DNA from: Streptococcus mitis
Lineage (GTDB): Bacteria; Bacillota; Bacilli; Lactobacillales; Streptococcaceae
DNA: 64,000 bases
NCBI RefSeq assembly: GCF_009496285.1
Contig: NZ_WIJK01000011.1
Location: forward strand, 8,041 to 72,040
Direction: 5' to 3'
The translations under genes and the position numbers were made by a program. Below, in pieces: positions 17,139 through 24,418 of the stretch. Numbering within the stretch: position 1 is the stretch's first letter; the number at the start of each line of letters is the position of its first letter. The notes beneath the pieces were generated by a model. That model worked only from the letters and a program-made list of their open reading frames with translations. It searched no databases and had not been told where the DNA came from.

Positions 17139-18223
17139 TGAAAAGAGTCAGTATATTTGTTTCATTGATATTCTTATTAGTTTTGTTAACAGGTTGTGGT
17201 AAGAATCTTAACGGTATTTATGAAGGGAAAAATGGGATAGTTTCATATCGCTTGGAGATCAAAGATAAAGTAGCATCTTTGAGAATGAATGCCTTGGTTT
17301 TTGAGGATAATGTGGATCTATCTGTTGATTCTAAAAATAAGGAGTTAACTGGAACATATAGGGATGACGAAGTAAGCTTATCTTATGAAATGAAGGAAGA
17401 GTCTCTGACTTTAACACCGAAAAATTCAGGAGCTTTAAAAATCACCTCAGATTCAGTTGTACTGAAAAAAATAACCGGAAATGGTGAAAAAGAATCAGAA
17501 AAGCACTCTTCTTCAACTCAGAGTGAAGATGCTGGAACATCAACAAAATCATCAACTAATAAAAGCTCACAAAAGAGTAGTTCTACAGAAGAAAAGTCCT
17601 CGACCACTTTGGATGTGACTGCTATCCAGTCAGGAGAGTTTTCTAGTCTAGTTGGAACCTGGCAGAATGCTAATGGGAAAGTCTTGAAATTTGATCGACA
17701 AGGTCTTGTCGAACCACAAGATACGCGATTGAATACAAATCGATCCACTCTTGAAGGAGGGATTTTAAAGGCTAGTTTACAGCATGGATTTACTGGTTCA
17801 ATGATTTACTTGGCGCCCAGTGGAACAGTTTTTCCAGATGGAGTAGATGGAAAACATGATGCTTCTGATAGTTCAAAAGATAGAATCTGGACTGGACAAC
17901 AAGGTATATTTTCAGATGCAAATGATTTTTACTACAAGATGAGCACGGAGCTTTTAGATACGACAGGAACTACTGTGAAACGTAGTGGAGAAGATGCACG
18001 TAAACGGCGTAATACTGGTGTTTGGTTAAGTGGTGGACAGTCCTCCGTTGATTATGCAAACGAAAAGCTAGGTTTTAAAGAGCGTGAAGTATTTGCAGGA
18101 AACTACGGTATGACAGATGAAATCCCCTATAATGCAGTTCATAGTACAGATGGTTCTGTAGTTTGGGTCTATCAAAACGGGGTAATCTTACAAGAAGACG
18201 GACAAATTCTTTATGAACCGTGA
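17138..18223 (+). CDS. Lipoprotein with C-terminal DUF6287-like domain
   Basis: A 361-residue secreted lipoprotein: signal peptide with lipobox LLTGC (lipidated C20), an N-terminal beta-rich region (residues 25-110), a Ser/Thr/Lys-rich linker (about 115-160), then a domain starting SLVGTWQNANGKVLKFD that resembles DUF6287 of streptococcal lipoproteins. Start and preceding stop overlap as TAATG, so it is translationally coupled to the LPXTG protein, and the two are likely displayed together. Function unknown. The DUF name is recalled from family resemblance; a profile search would settle it. Confidence 0.78.
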   Translation: MKRVSIFVSLIFLLVLLTGCGKNLNGIYEGKNGIVSYRLEIKDKVASLRMNALVFEDNVDLSVDSKNKELTGTYRDDEVSLSYEMKEESLTLTPKNSGALKITSDSVVLKKITGNGEKESEKHSSSTQSEDAGTSTKSSTNKSSQKSSSTEEKSSTTLDVTAIQSGEFSSLVGTWQNANGKVLKFDRQGLVEPQDTRLNTNRSTLEGGILKASLQHGFTGSMIYLAPSGTVFPDGVDGKHDASDSSKDRIWTGQQGIFSDANDFYYKMSTELLDTTGTTVKRSGEDARKRRNTGVWLSGGQSSVDYANEKLGFKEREVFAGNYGMTDEIPYNAVHSTDGSVVWVYQNGVILQEDGQILYEP

Positions 18224-18255
18224 GTGGGAGTTAGTATAAAGAAAAGGAAATGGAA

Positions 18256-18828
18256 ATGACGAGAGAGGAAATTTTACAATACTTACAAGATAAACGTGAG
18301 TTGACAGCTCCAGTAGCAGTAACTTTGAAAAATTTACAGGAAAAACAAGCTAAGTTAACGAAAGCTAAGCAGTTCTTAGGAAAAACTATCATTTCAATGT
18401 TTGTACTTACTTTACTAATTTTGATTACTGATAGTGGTAGAGGTTTGGAACGTTTTGTATTTCTGATGATAGGAATTGTATTATTTGGTGGTCGTCAGTT
18501 ATTTTTGATACAACCAGCAGAAGCGGAACTGGAACAGGCTCAGAAATTACATAATACAGAAATTAGTCAACCAGGGTACATTAATGGGAAAAAGAATTTT
18601 CCAGAGAAATTTTATAATTATAGTGATACTTACCGTCTTTATAAACTGGTTGAAGAAGGACGTGCTTTGACATTGCAGGAGGCGTATAATCTTTTAGAAA
18701 CACAACAATTTCAAGAAAATCAACTTTCTATTCAAGAAGAAACGCGCGCTTTGCAGCATGATATTGCTAGTTCAGCACGTGTTGCAGCTGTCGGCTCTGT
18801 TATTTCAGCTTTTAATACTAGAAAGTAA
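18256..18828 (+). CDS. Hypothetical membrane protein with two transmembrane helices
   Basis: A 190-residue protein beginning MTREEILQYLQDKRELTAPV. Two hydrophobic helices lie near residues 46-62 and 70-88 with a short loop. The N- and C-terminal parts are charged, helical and probably cytoplasmic (about 45 and 100 residues). No known family is recognised. The start chosen is ATG 18256, eight bases after AAGG; the ATG at 18250 is too close to that site. It lies 32 bases after the lipoprotein and in the same direction, so it is probably the third gene of the surface operon. Confidence 0.7.
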   Translation: MTREEILQYLQDKRELTAPVAVTLKNLQEKQAKLTKAKQFLGKTIISMFVLTLLILITDSGRGLERFVFLMIGIVLFGGRQLFLIQPAEAELEQAQKLHNTEISQPGYINGKKNFPEKFYNYSDTYRLYKLVEEGRALTLQEAYNLLETQQFQENQLSIQEETRALQHDIASSARVAAVGSVISAFNTRK

Positions 18829-19309
18829 TAAACGATTTCTCTTAGTGTATCAGAAGGAAATGAAAGAAAATATTCTTAATTCCAGATTGTCAAAATTATT
18901 TCAGAAAATGACTGCTTATTAAGGCATAGAAACTTTGTAGCCTAGTCAATTAAAATCAATGTCATATATGTCTACAAAATCTTTTAATGTTTTGTAAATA
19001 AATTGATGAATTATAAAAATCAATAAGTGGTAAATGTCCCTCAGAATTCATGTTTTTGGGGTAAATATACAAATGAGGTCAGGAAAAAATTACGACCTCA
19101 TTTTTTAATAAATGAGATTTTTCTTAGAATTTTACTTTCTATATCCGCAACATTCAATCAACCAGTAAGTTTTTAAAACATCTGGGGGTTAGGATTACGA
19201 GAGCGCTACATGATCAATAGTTTTCTGTATAACCACTTTTTTGATGACTAATCTAATCTAATCTTTCAACAGTGTAATAGTGGTATTTCGTTTTCAGAAA
19301 AACATTAAA
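18829..19309. other. Intergenic stretch without a recognisable gene
   Basis: About 480 AT-rich bases with no frame showing a start, ribosome site and plausible protein. It contains one terminator (19071-19107). The TA promoter follows. Nothing else recognised. Confidence 0.6.
19071..19107 (+). terminator. Rho-independent terminator, probably of the surface operon
   Basis: The ten-pair stem AAATGAGGTC (19071-19080)/GACCTCATTT (19094-19103) is followed by a T run. It lies 240 bases after the last operon gene. Confidence 0.75.
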
Positions 19310-19347
19310 TTGACAAGTAATGTAAATTGATGTACAATTACAGTACA
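19310..19347 (+). promoter_or_regulatory. Toxin-antitoxin promoter and operator
   Basis: TTGACA (19310-19315), 17 bases, TACAAT (19333-19338). The inverted repeat TGTAC-aattaca-GTACA (19331-19347) overlaps the -10 box and the start of transcription, as expected for autorepression by a RelB-type antitoxin or the complex. Confidence 0.75.
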
Positions 19348-19369
19348 AAACTTAAGTGAGGTGATAAGA

Positions 19370-19675
19370 ATGGGAAAAACAGCTACAATTAGTGTTCGAG
19401 TTGATGAATTAGATAAACAATCAGCTGAACAGGTTTTGAAGCAGCTTGGGATGCCGATGTCAACATTAGTTACACTATTATTGAAACAAGTATCATTAAC
19501 GAAGAAAATCCCTTTTGATATTTCATTGCCAGACGCACCTTCATCAGTGAATGTAGAGGAAATGACAGCTGATCGATTTGGACAAATGATGGTTGAAGCT
19601 TATCATGAAGCAGAAAACGGTCAGGTTCGATCGGTCGATGAGTTCTTTAAAGAATTTAAGGAACGGAATGCATGA
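19370..19675 (+). CDS. RelB/DinJ-family antitoxin
   Basis: A 101-residue protein with the ribbon-helix-helix core of RelB/DinJ antitoxins (MGKTATISVRVDELDKQSAEQ), the conserved GMPMSTLVTLLLKQV helix, and an acidic C-terminal tail (RSVDEFFKEFKERNA) that would wrap the toxin. The ATG at 19370 has GAGGTGAT upstream; a GTG at 19361 would remove that site. Overlap of four bases with the toxin gene (ATGA) supports stoichiometric translation, antitoxin first. It is expected to bind the palindrome over its own -10. Confidence 0.87.
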   Translation: MGKTATISVRVDELDKQSAEQVLKQLGMPMSTLVTLLLKQVSLTKKIPFDISLPDAPSSVNVEEMTADRFGQMMVEAYHEAENGQVRSVDEFFKEFKERNA

Positions 19676-20004
19676 CTAAAATAACCATTAATATTTTAAA
19701 AAGAGCTGAAAGTGATATGGAAGCCATTTATCATTATATTGCAGAAGAGCTTCAATCACCGAAAACTGCCATGAATCACTTTGAAGCTATTGCAGAAGGG
19801 ATTCAAACCTTAGAAATATTTCCTGAAAGATGCGCTATTGTAGAAGAATTGCTCAGTTTAGATATTAAAGTTAGACGACTGCTAGTAAAAAATTATTCAG
19901 TGTTTTATCGCTTTGATAAGGATACAGTTACCATCTTGAGAGTGTTACATCAATCAAGTAGCTTGGACAGATTACTGTTTGAAATCGGGAACAAATCCGA
20001 TTGA
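19672..20004 (+). CDS. RelE/ParE-superfamily toxin
   Basis: A 110-residue protein of the RelE/ParE fold (ILKRAESDMEAIYHYIAEEL, then VRRLLVKNYSVFYRFDKD and VTILRVLHQSS). Members cut ribosome-bound mRNA (RelE) or poison gyrase (ParE). From sequence alone I cannot say which; the VRRLLVKNYSVFYRF strand and the RVLHQSS end are common to both. Complete, no frameshift. It sits at the right end of the island, where it could stabilise the segment. Confidence 0.85.
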   Translation: MTKITINILKRAESDMEAIYHYIAEELQSPKTAMNHFEAIAEGIQTLEIFPERCAIVEELLSLDIKVRRLLVKNYSVFYRFDKDTVTILRVLHQSSSLDRLLFEIGNKSD

Positions 20005-20105
20005 CGTATACGTATTTAGTCAGATTATATTCTATTTCATGGCACTTTATATAAAATCGTAGTTAAAACTTTCTAAAAAACATGTGACACTGCTCAGTAG
20101 GTTCA

Positions 20106-20129
20106 AGAAGGTAAAGCTTAATCTAGCTG
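20106..20129 (+). repeat. fba 3'-end direct repeat, right copy
   Basis: An exact copy of 13653-13676 (last fba codons and stop) with no fba gene attached. One extra A (GTTCA before AGAAGG) separates the flanking homology from the left copy. Confidence 0.88.
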
Positions 20130-20145
20130 CACCATATAAAACAGC

Positions 20146-20172
20146 AACCTGCCCCTAATGGCAGGTTTTTTG
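20146..20172 (+). terminator. Terminator after the right fba-end copy
   Basis: AACCTGCC (20146-20153)/GGCAGGTT (20160-20167) followed by T6. It is related in sequence and position to the fba terminator, and may be the original fba terminator displaced by the insertion. Confidence 0.8.
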
Positions 20173-20256
20173 GTGTTTTAAGGAAACTAATAAACCAGAA
20201 CTTCTGATTCAAAAGTATTATTTTAAGAGAGAAATCTCTAATTTCATAATCTATAA

Positions 20257-20350
20257 GCAAACGCTTGCATTCCTTTTTTTATTAGACTATAATAGGTTGG
20301 TATAAATCCTTCTGTAATAATATTAAGAAGGTGTAGAAAGTAAGGATTTA
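20257..20350 (+). promoter_or_regulatory. ABC-2 exporter promoter, palindrome and structured leader
   Basis: The -35 TTGCAT (20265-20270), 17 bases and -10 TATAAT (20288-20293) are well formed. The palindrome GCAAACGCTTGC (20257-20268) overlaps the -35 and looks like a LacI-type operator. The leader can fold either TAAATCCTT (20303-20311)/AAGGATTTA (20342-20350) or CCTTCT (20308-20313)/AGAAGG (20326-20331). GGGAGA lies before the ATG at 20403. Confidence 0.55.
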
Positions 20351-20402
20351 GAATATTTGTAGTCAAAAATACAATCTTGTTTCTTACTAAAGGGAGATAG
20401 AT

Positions 20403-21395
20403 ATGGCAATGATAGAAGTGGAACATCTTCAGAAAAATTTTGTGAAGACTGTTAAGGAACCGGGTTTGAAGGGAGCTTTGCGCTCCTTTATTCATCCTGA
20501 AAAGCAGACCTTTGAAGCGGTCAAAGATTTGACCTTTGAGGTGCCCAAGGGGCAGATTTTAGGATTTATCGGGGCAAATGGTGCTGGGAAGTCAACCACC
20601 ATCAAAATGCTGACAGGGATTTTAAAGCCGACATCTGGCTATTGTCGGATTAACGGCAAGATTCCCCAGGACAATCGCCAAGATTATGTCAAGGATATTG
20701 GAGTCGTTTTCGGACAACGCACCCAGCTATGGTGGGATTTGGCACTGCAAGAGACCTACACGGTCTTGAAAGAGATTTACGATGTGCCAGACTCGCTTTT
20801 CCATAAGCGCATGGACTTTTTGAATGAAGTTTTGGATTTGAAGGAATTTATCAAGGATCCTGTGCGGACTCTTTCACTAGGTCAACGGATGCGGGCGGAT
20901 ATTGCGGCTTCCTTGCTTCACAATCCCAAAGTTCTCTTTTTAGATGAACCGACTATTGGTTTGGACGTTTCGGTCAAGGACAATATTCGTCGGGCTATCA
21001 CCCAGATCAATCAGGAGGAAGAAACAACCATTCTTTTGACCACTCACGACCTGAGCGACATTGAGCAACTCTGTGATCGAATTTTTATGATTGACAAGGG
21101 GCAGGAGATTTTTGATGGAACGGTGAGCCAGCTCAAGGAGACCTTTGGCAAGATGAAGACTCTCTCCTTTGAACTGCTACCAGGTCAAAGTCATCTCCTT
21201 TCTCACTATGAAGGCTTTTCGGATATGACTATTGATAGACAAGGGAATAGCCTCAACATTGAATTCGATAGTTCTCGCTACCAGTCAGCTGACATTATCA
21301 AGCAAACCTTGTCTGATTTTGAGATTCGCGATTTGAAGATGATGGATACGGATATTGAGGATATTATCCGTCGCTTCTATCGAAAGGAGCTCTAA
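20403..21395 (+). CDS. ABC-2 type exporter, ATP-binding protein
   Basis: A 330-residue ATPase with Walker A GANGAGKST, a long N-terminal extension (KEPGLKGALRSFIHPE) typical of the COG4586 group, GQRTQLWWDL after the Q-loop, signature LSLGQRMRADIAASL, Walker B VLFLDEPTIGLD and the switch His in TTHDLSD. The C-terminal 90 residues form an accessory domain. Two different permease genes follow with almost no spacing, forming a complete exporter. The COG4586/4587/3694 triad is widespread, with substrate unknown. Confidence 0.9.
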   Translation: MAMIEVEHLQKNFVKTVKEPGLKGALRSFIHPEKQTFEAVKDLTFEVPKGQILGFIGANGAGKSTTIKMLTGILKPTSGYCRINGKIPQDNRQDYVKDIGVVFGQRTQLWWDLALQETYTVLKEIYDVPDSLFHKRMDFLNEVLDLKEFIKDPVRTLSLGQRMRADIAASLLHNPKVLFLDEPTIGLDVSVKDNIRRAITQINQEEETTILLTTHDLSDIEQLCDRIFMIDKGQEIFDGTVSQLKETFGKMKTLSFELLPGQSHLLSHYEGFSDMTIDRQGNSLNIEFDSSRYQSADIIKQTLSDFEIRDLKMMDTDIEDIIRRFYRKEL

Positions 21396-21396
21396 G

Positions 21397-22215
21397 ATGA
21401 TCAAATTGTGGAGACGTTATAAACCCTTTATCAATGCAGGTGTTCAGGAATTAATCACCTACCGAGTCAACTTTATTCTCTATCGGATAGGCGATGTCAT
21501 GGGGGCTTTTGTGGCCTTTTATCTCTGGAAGGCAGTCTTTGATTCCTCACAAGAGTCTTTGATTCAGGGCTTCAGTATGGCAGATATCACCCTCTACATC
21601 ATCATGAGTTTTGTGACCAATCTTCTGACTAGGTCGGATAGCTCCTTTATGATTGGGGAGGAGGTCAAGGATGGTTCCATTATCATGCGTTTGTTGAGAC
21701 CAGTGCATTTTGCGGCTTCTTATCTCTTTACCGAGCTGGGCTCTAAGTGGTTGATTTTTATCAGCGTAGGACTGCCATTTTTAAGTGTCATTGTTTTGAT
21801 GAAAATCTTATCTGGGCAAGGGATTGTAGAAGTGCTGGGATTAACTGTCCTTTATCTTTTTAGCTTAACGCTGGCCTATCTGATTAACTTTTTCTTTAAT
21901 ATCTGCTTTGGATTTTCTGCCTTTGTATTTAAAAACCTATGGGGTTCCAACCTACTTAAGACTTCCATAGTGGCCTTTATGTCTGGGAGTTTGATTCCCT
22001 TGGCTTTCTTTCCAAAGGTCATTTCAGATATTCTGTCCTTCTTACCTTTCTCATCCTTAATTTACACTCCGGTCATGATTATTGTTGGGAAATACGATGC
22101 TAGTCAGATTCTTCAAGCACTTTTGCTTCAGCTTTTCTGGCTTATAGTGATGGTGGGCTTGTCTCAGTTGATTTGGAAACGAGTCCAGTCCTTTATCACC
22201 ATTCAGGGAGGTTAG
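21397..22215 (+). CDS. ABC-2 type exporter permease, first subunit
   Basis: A 272-residue membrane protein with six hydrophobic segments, beginning MIKLWRRYKPFINAGVQELI. The start is ATG 21397, immediately after the ATPase stop (one base between). The open frame begins 14 codons earlier, but that stretch lies inside the ATPase gene. AAAGGAG lies nine bases upstream. COG4587-like; partner of the next gene. Confidence 0.85.
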   Translation: MIKLWRRYKPFINAGVQELITYRVNFILYRIGDVMGAFVAFYLWKAVFDSSQESLIQGFSMADITLYIIMSFVTNLLTRSDSSFMIGEEVKDGSIIMRLLRPVHFAASYLFTELGSKWLIFISVGLPFLSVIVLMKILSGQGIVEVLGLTVLYLFSLTLAYLINFFFNICFGFSAFVFKNLWGSNLLKTSIVAFMSGSLIPLAFFPKVISDILSFLPFSSLIYTPVMIIVGKYDASQILQALLLQLFWLIVMVGLSQLIWKRVQSFITIQGG

Positions 22216-22216
22216 T

Positions 22217-23002
22217 ATGAAAAAATATCAACGCATGCATCTGATTTTTATCAGACAATACATCAAACAAATCATGGAATACAAGGTTGATTTTGTGGTT
22301 GGTGTGTTAGGTGTTTTCCTGACCCAAGGCTTGAATCTCTTGTTTCTCAATGTCATCTTTCAACACATCCCTTCGCTAGAAGGATGGACCTTTCAAGAGA
22401 TTGCCTTTATCTATGGCTTTTCCTTGATTCCCAAGGGATTGGACCATCTCTTTTTTGACAATCTCTGGGCACTGGGGCAGCGCTTGGTGCGAAAGGGAGA
22501 GTTTGACAAGTATCTGACTCGTCCTATCAATCCTCTCTTTCACATCCTCGTTGAGACCTTTCAGATTGATGCCTTGGGTGAACTCTTGGTCGGTGGCATT
22601 CTATTAGGAACAACAGTGACTAGCATTGCTTGGACTCTTCCAAAATTCCTGATTTTTCTAGTTTGTATTCCTTTTGCGACCTTGATTTATACTTCCTTGA
22701 AAATTGCAACAGCCAGCATCGCTTTTTGGACCAAGCAGTCAGGCGCCATGATTTACATCTTCTATATGTTCAATGACTTTGCCAAGTATCCGATTTCCAT
22801 TTACAATTCACTTCTTCGTTGGTTGATCAGTTTTATCGTGCCTTTTGCCTTTACAGCTTACTATCCTGCCAGCTATTTCTTGCAGGACAAAGACGGGCTC
22901 TTTAACATTGGTGGGTTGATTTTGATTTCCCTTGTTTTCTTTGTTATTTCTTTAAAACTCTGGGATAGGGGATTAGACGCTTACGAAAGTGCGGGTTCTT
23001 AA
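22217..23002 (+). CDS. ABC-2 type exporter permease, second subunit
   Basis: A 261-residue membrane protein (COG3694-like) with six hydrophobic segments. The cytoplasmic motif RRKGEFDKYLTRPINPLFH is shared by this family (KGEFD.YL..P). It starts one base after the previous stop with GGGAGG upstream. The gene is intact and followed by a terminator. Confidence 0.87.
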   Translation: MKKYQRMHLIFIRQYIKQIMEYKVDFVVGVLGVFLTQGLNLLFLNVIFQHIPSLEGWTFQEIAFIYGFSLIPKGLDHLFFDNLWALGQRLVRKGEFDKYLTRPINPLFHILVETFQIDALGELLVGGILLGTTVTSIAWTLPKFLIFLVCIPFATLIYTSLKIATASIAFWTKQSGAMIYIFYMFNDFAKYPISIYNSLLRWLISFIVPFAFTAYYPASYFLQDKDGLFNIGGLILISLVFFVISLKLWDRGLDAYESAGS

Positions 23003-23015
23003 AAGGAAGAATCTC

Positions 23016-23043
23016 AAAGCCTTGTCTCAGGACAGGCTTTTTT
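23016..23043 (+). terminator. Terminator of the ABC-2 exporter operon
   Basis: AAAGCC-T-TGTC/GACA-GGCTTT with loop TCAG, then TTTT. One T is bulged. Confidence 0.82.
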
Positions 23044-23061
23044 AATTGTGATGAAAATTTC

Positions 23062-23089
23062 TTGACATCCTTCCTTATAGTGCTATACT
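23062..23089 (+). promoter_or_regulatory. tRNA-Thr promoter
   Basis: TTGACA (23062-23067), 16 bases, TATACT (23084-23089) with TG at 23081-23082. Distance to the tRNA is 12 bases. Confidence 0.85.
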
Positions 23090-23101
23090 ATAAGTGGATT
23101 T

Positions 23102-23174
23102 GCCGATTTAGCTCAGTTGGTAGAGCACCGCACTCGTAACGCGAAGGTCACAGGTTCGATCCCTGCAATCGGCA
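23102..23174 (+). tRNA. tRNA-Thr (anticodon CGT)
   Basis: A 73-nt cloverleaf: acceptor GCCGATT/AATCGGC, D arm GCTC-AGTTGGTA-GAGC, anticodon loop CTCGTAA (CGT reads ACG, Thr), T loop TTCGATC, discriminator A, no encoded CCA. Three stem positions do not pair: 27-43 (C-A), 31-39 (A-C) and 49-65 (A-C). The TTTTT tract at 23175 may end transcription. Confidence 0.85.
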
Positions 23175-23345
23175 TTTTTAGTAATGTAAAGAAAGACAAA
23201 GAAAATTCAAAATGTTTATTTGAAGGGAATTATCACAAGTTGATTTTTAAAAATAATTTAGTGTTTTATTTGAAAAAAACAGTAAAAAAGCGCAAAAGAT
23301 CACTTCCTGTGCTACACTGTAATTGAAAATTTTTTATTTTGGGCG

Positions 23346-23850
23346 TTAGAACTGTTTCCTCAGTCCTAGCGCCTTTTCTTTTTGATAAGTCTGTTTGGTG
23401 GAGAGTAGTTTGTAAATGATTCTGAGAATCTTATGTGCGTAAGCAATGATGGCTCTCATCTTACTTCCTCTTTGGGAAATTCGATTGTAAAAAGAGGAAA
23501 AAGCTGGATCCTTAGAATTTGCTGCAATCAATTCCGACATAGTCAAAGCTTGCTTGATATATCGATTTCCTTGCGTGATGTGTGAGGATATTTTAATGCC
23601 AGCACTTTCATAAGACTGTTGAGCATAGTCGGCCGAATAAACCTTTTTGAAGCGCCCTATTCCAACACATTGTAGGACTGTCCCACGCTTGATTTCAGTA
23701 TGGATAGTTTGAGGAGTTTTTCCAAGTAGAGGGGCAATTTCTCTATTTGATTTCCCTTTTTTTCCATCGTTCGATTAACCGACGGCTATCGATTGTCAAA
23801 TGTTTGGCTTTTGTAGTATAATGGCTTTGAATCTCTGTGCCTTTCTTGTG
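23346..23850 (-). pseudogene. Chimeric transposase remnant: IS30-family N terminus joined to IS110-family C terminus
   Basis: Read on the minus strand. The first part encodes HYTTKAKHLTIDSRRLIERWKK, then (after a one-base frameshift in an A/G run near 23759) GKSNREIAPLLGKTPQTIHT and FKKVYSADYAQQSYE, the HTH region of IS1239-like IS30 transposases. The frame then continues without a break into SAGIKISSHITQGNRYIKQ, TMSELIAANSK and FSSFYNRISQRGSKMRA...IIAYAHKILRIIYKLL, the C-terminal signature of IS110 transposases, and stops at 23346. Neither part is complete and catalytic domains of both are missing, so it cannot transpose. A recombination or deletion between two nested IS copies explains it. 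The stretch 23851-24130 beside it holds no gene I can support, only a palindrome at 24018-24034. Confidence 0.75.
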
Positions 23851-24135
23851 TTTGTGTTTGAACAACAAGTATAACACAGAGCTGTTTTTTTATGCCTATA
23901 AGAGATTTCATGTGACAAGAGGAGCCCCTGAAGCTGTTTTGTCAGCTAAAGCAAGGCTAGTCTTAGCCTTGGACACCAGCCTAACATCATCAAGCCGCTT
24001 ATCAAATGAAATCGAGTACTAGCTATAAGCTAGTTGAAGCATCTAATTTTTAGGAGGACTGGATGGCTAACTTCATTATAGAACTTTCAGTAAAGCAAAA
24101 ATCATAAAAAGTATAATAAAATTTTCTGAAAATAA

Positions 24136-24164
24136 TTGACAAGAGCTGAATTTTCTTGTAAAAT
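24136..24164 (+). promoter_or_regulatory. Promoter of the glycine riboswitch transcript
   Basis: TTGACA (24136-24141), 17 bases, TAAAAT (24159-24164). Start expected near 24171, leaving about 250 nt of leader. Confidence 0.8.
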
Positions 24165-24229
24165 AAATAAAAATTAAATACAACACCGAATGAAGTTTAA
24201 TAGAAGTGGAAAATCGTTTGATTTTTCAT

Positions 24230-24392
24230 GACTGTAAATGGACGGAACTCTGGAGAGACCGTAAAGGCACCGAAGGGGCAAGGCAGGCAACTGCTCAAAC
24301 TCTCAGGTAAAAGGACAGAGCAATGATAGAGCGCTTTTTGGCATTTATCGATGCATTCCAGAGTACATGTTTTTAACATGTACTCTTTCTTT
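24230..24392 (+). ncRNA. Glycine riboswitch (single aptamer) with terminator
   Basis: The conserved core is present: GGAGAGACC, GGCACCGAAGGGGCAAG, and CTCTCAGGTAAAAGGACAGAG. P1 is CTCTG (24248-24252)/CAGAG (24316-24320), and P3 is GAGAG/CTCTC. Only one aptamer is visible, so it is a singlet. Downstream a 12-pair terminator, AGAGTACATGTT (24360-24371)/AACATGTACTCT (24375-24386), is followed by TTCTTTT. TCCAGAG (24357-24363) is complementary to CTCTGGA (24248-24254), so P1 and the terminator left arm compete for pairing. Glycine binding should favour termination: an off switch, sensible for an uptake carrier. Confidence 0.9.
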
Positions 24393-24418
24393 TGGGGTTG
24401 AATAGATAGGAGAATGGT

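Larger units (their letters stand above)
13677..20129. mobile_element. Candidate 6.45-kb acquired island at the fba 3' end
   Basis: The segment between the two 24-bp fba-end copies holds only accessory genes: an XRE regulator, a surface-exclusion-like LPXTG protein, a lipoprotein, a small membrane protein and a toxin-antitoxin pair. Codon use is AT-richer than in the flanking genes. No integrase, transposase or conjugation gene is present, so it is either a decayed element or was gained by recombination. Precise ends are inferred from the repeats only. Confidence 0.6.

Noticed and set aside
24018..24034. Palindrome ACTAGCT-ATA-AGCTAGT as operator or terminator
   Set aside because: No T run follows and no gene is near. 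It probably belongs to IS debris, and was left without a function call.
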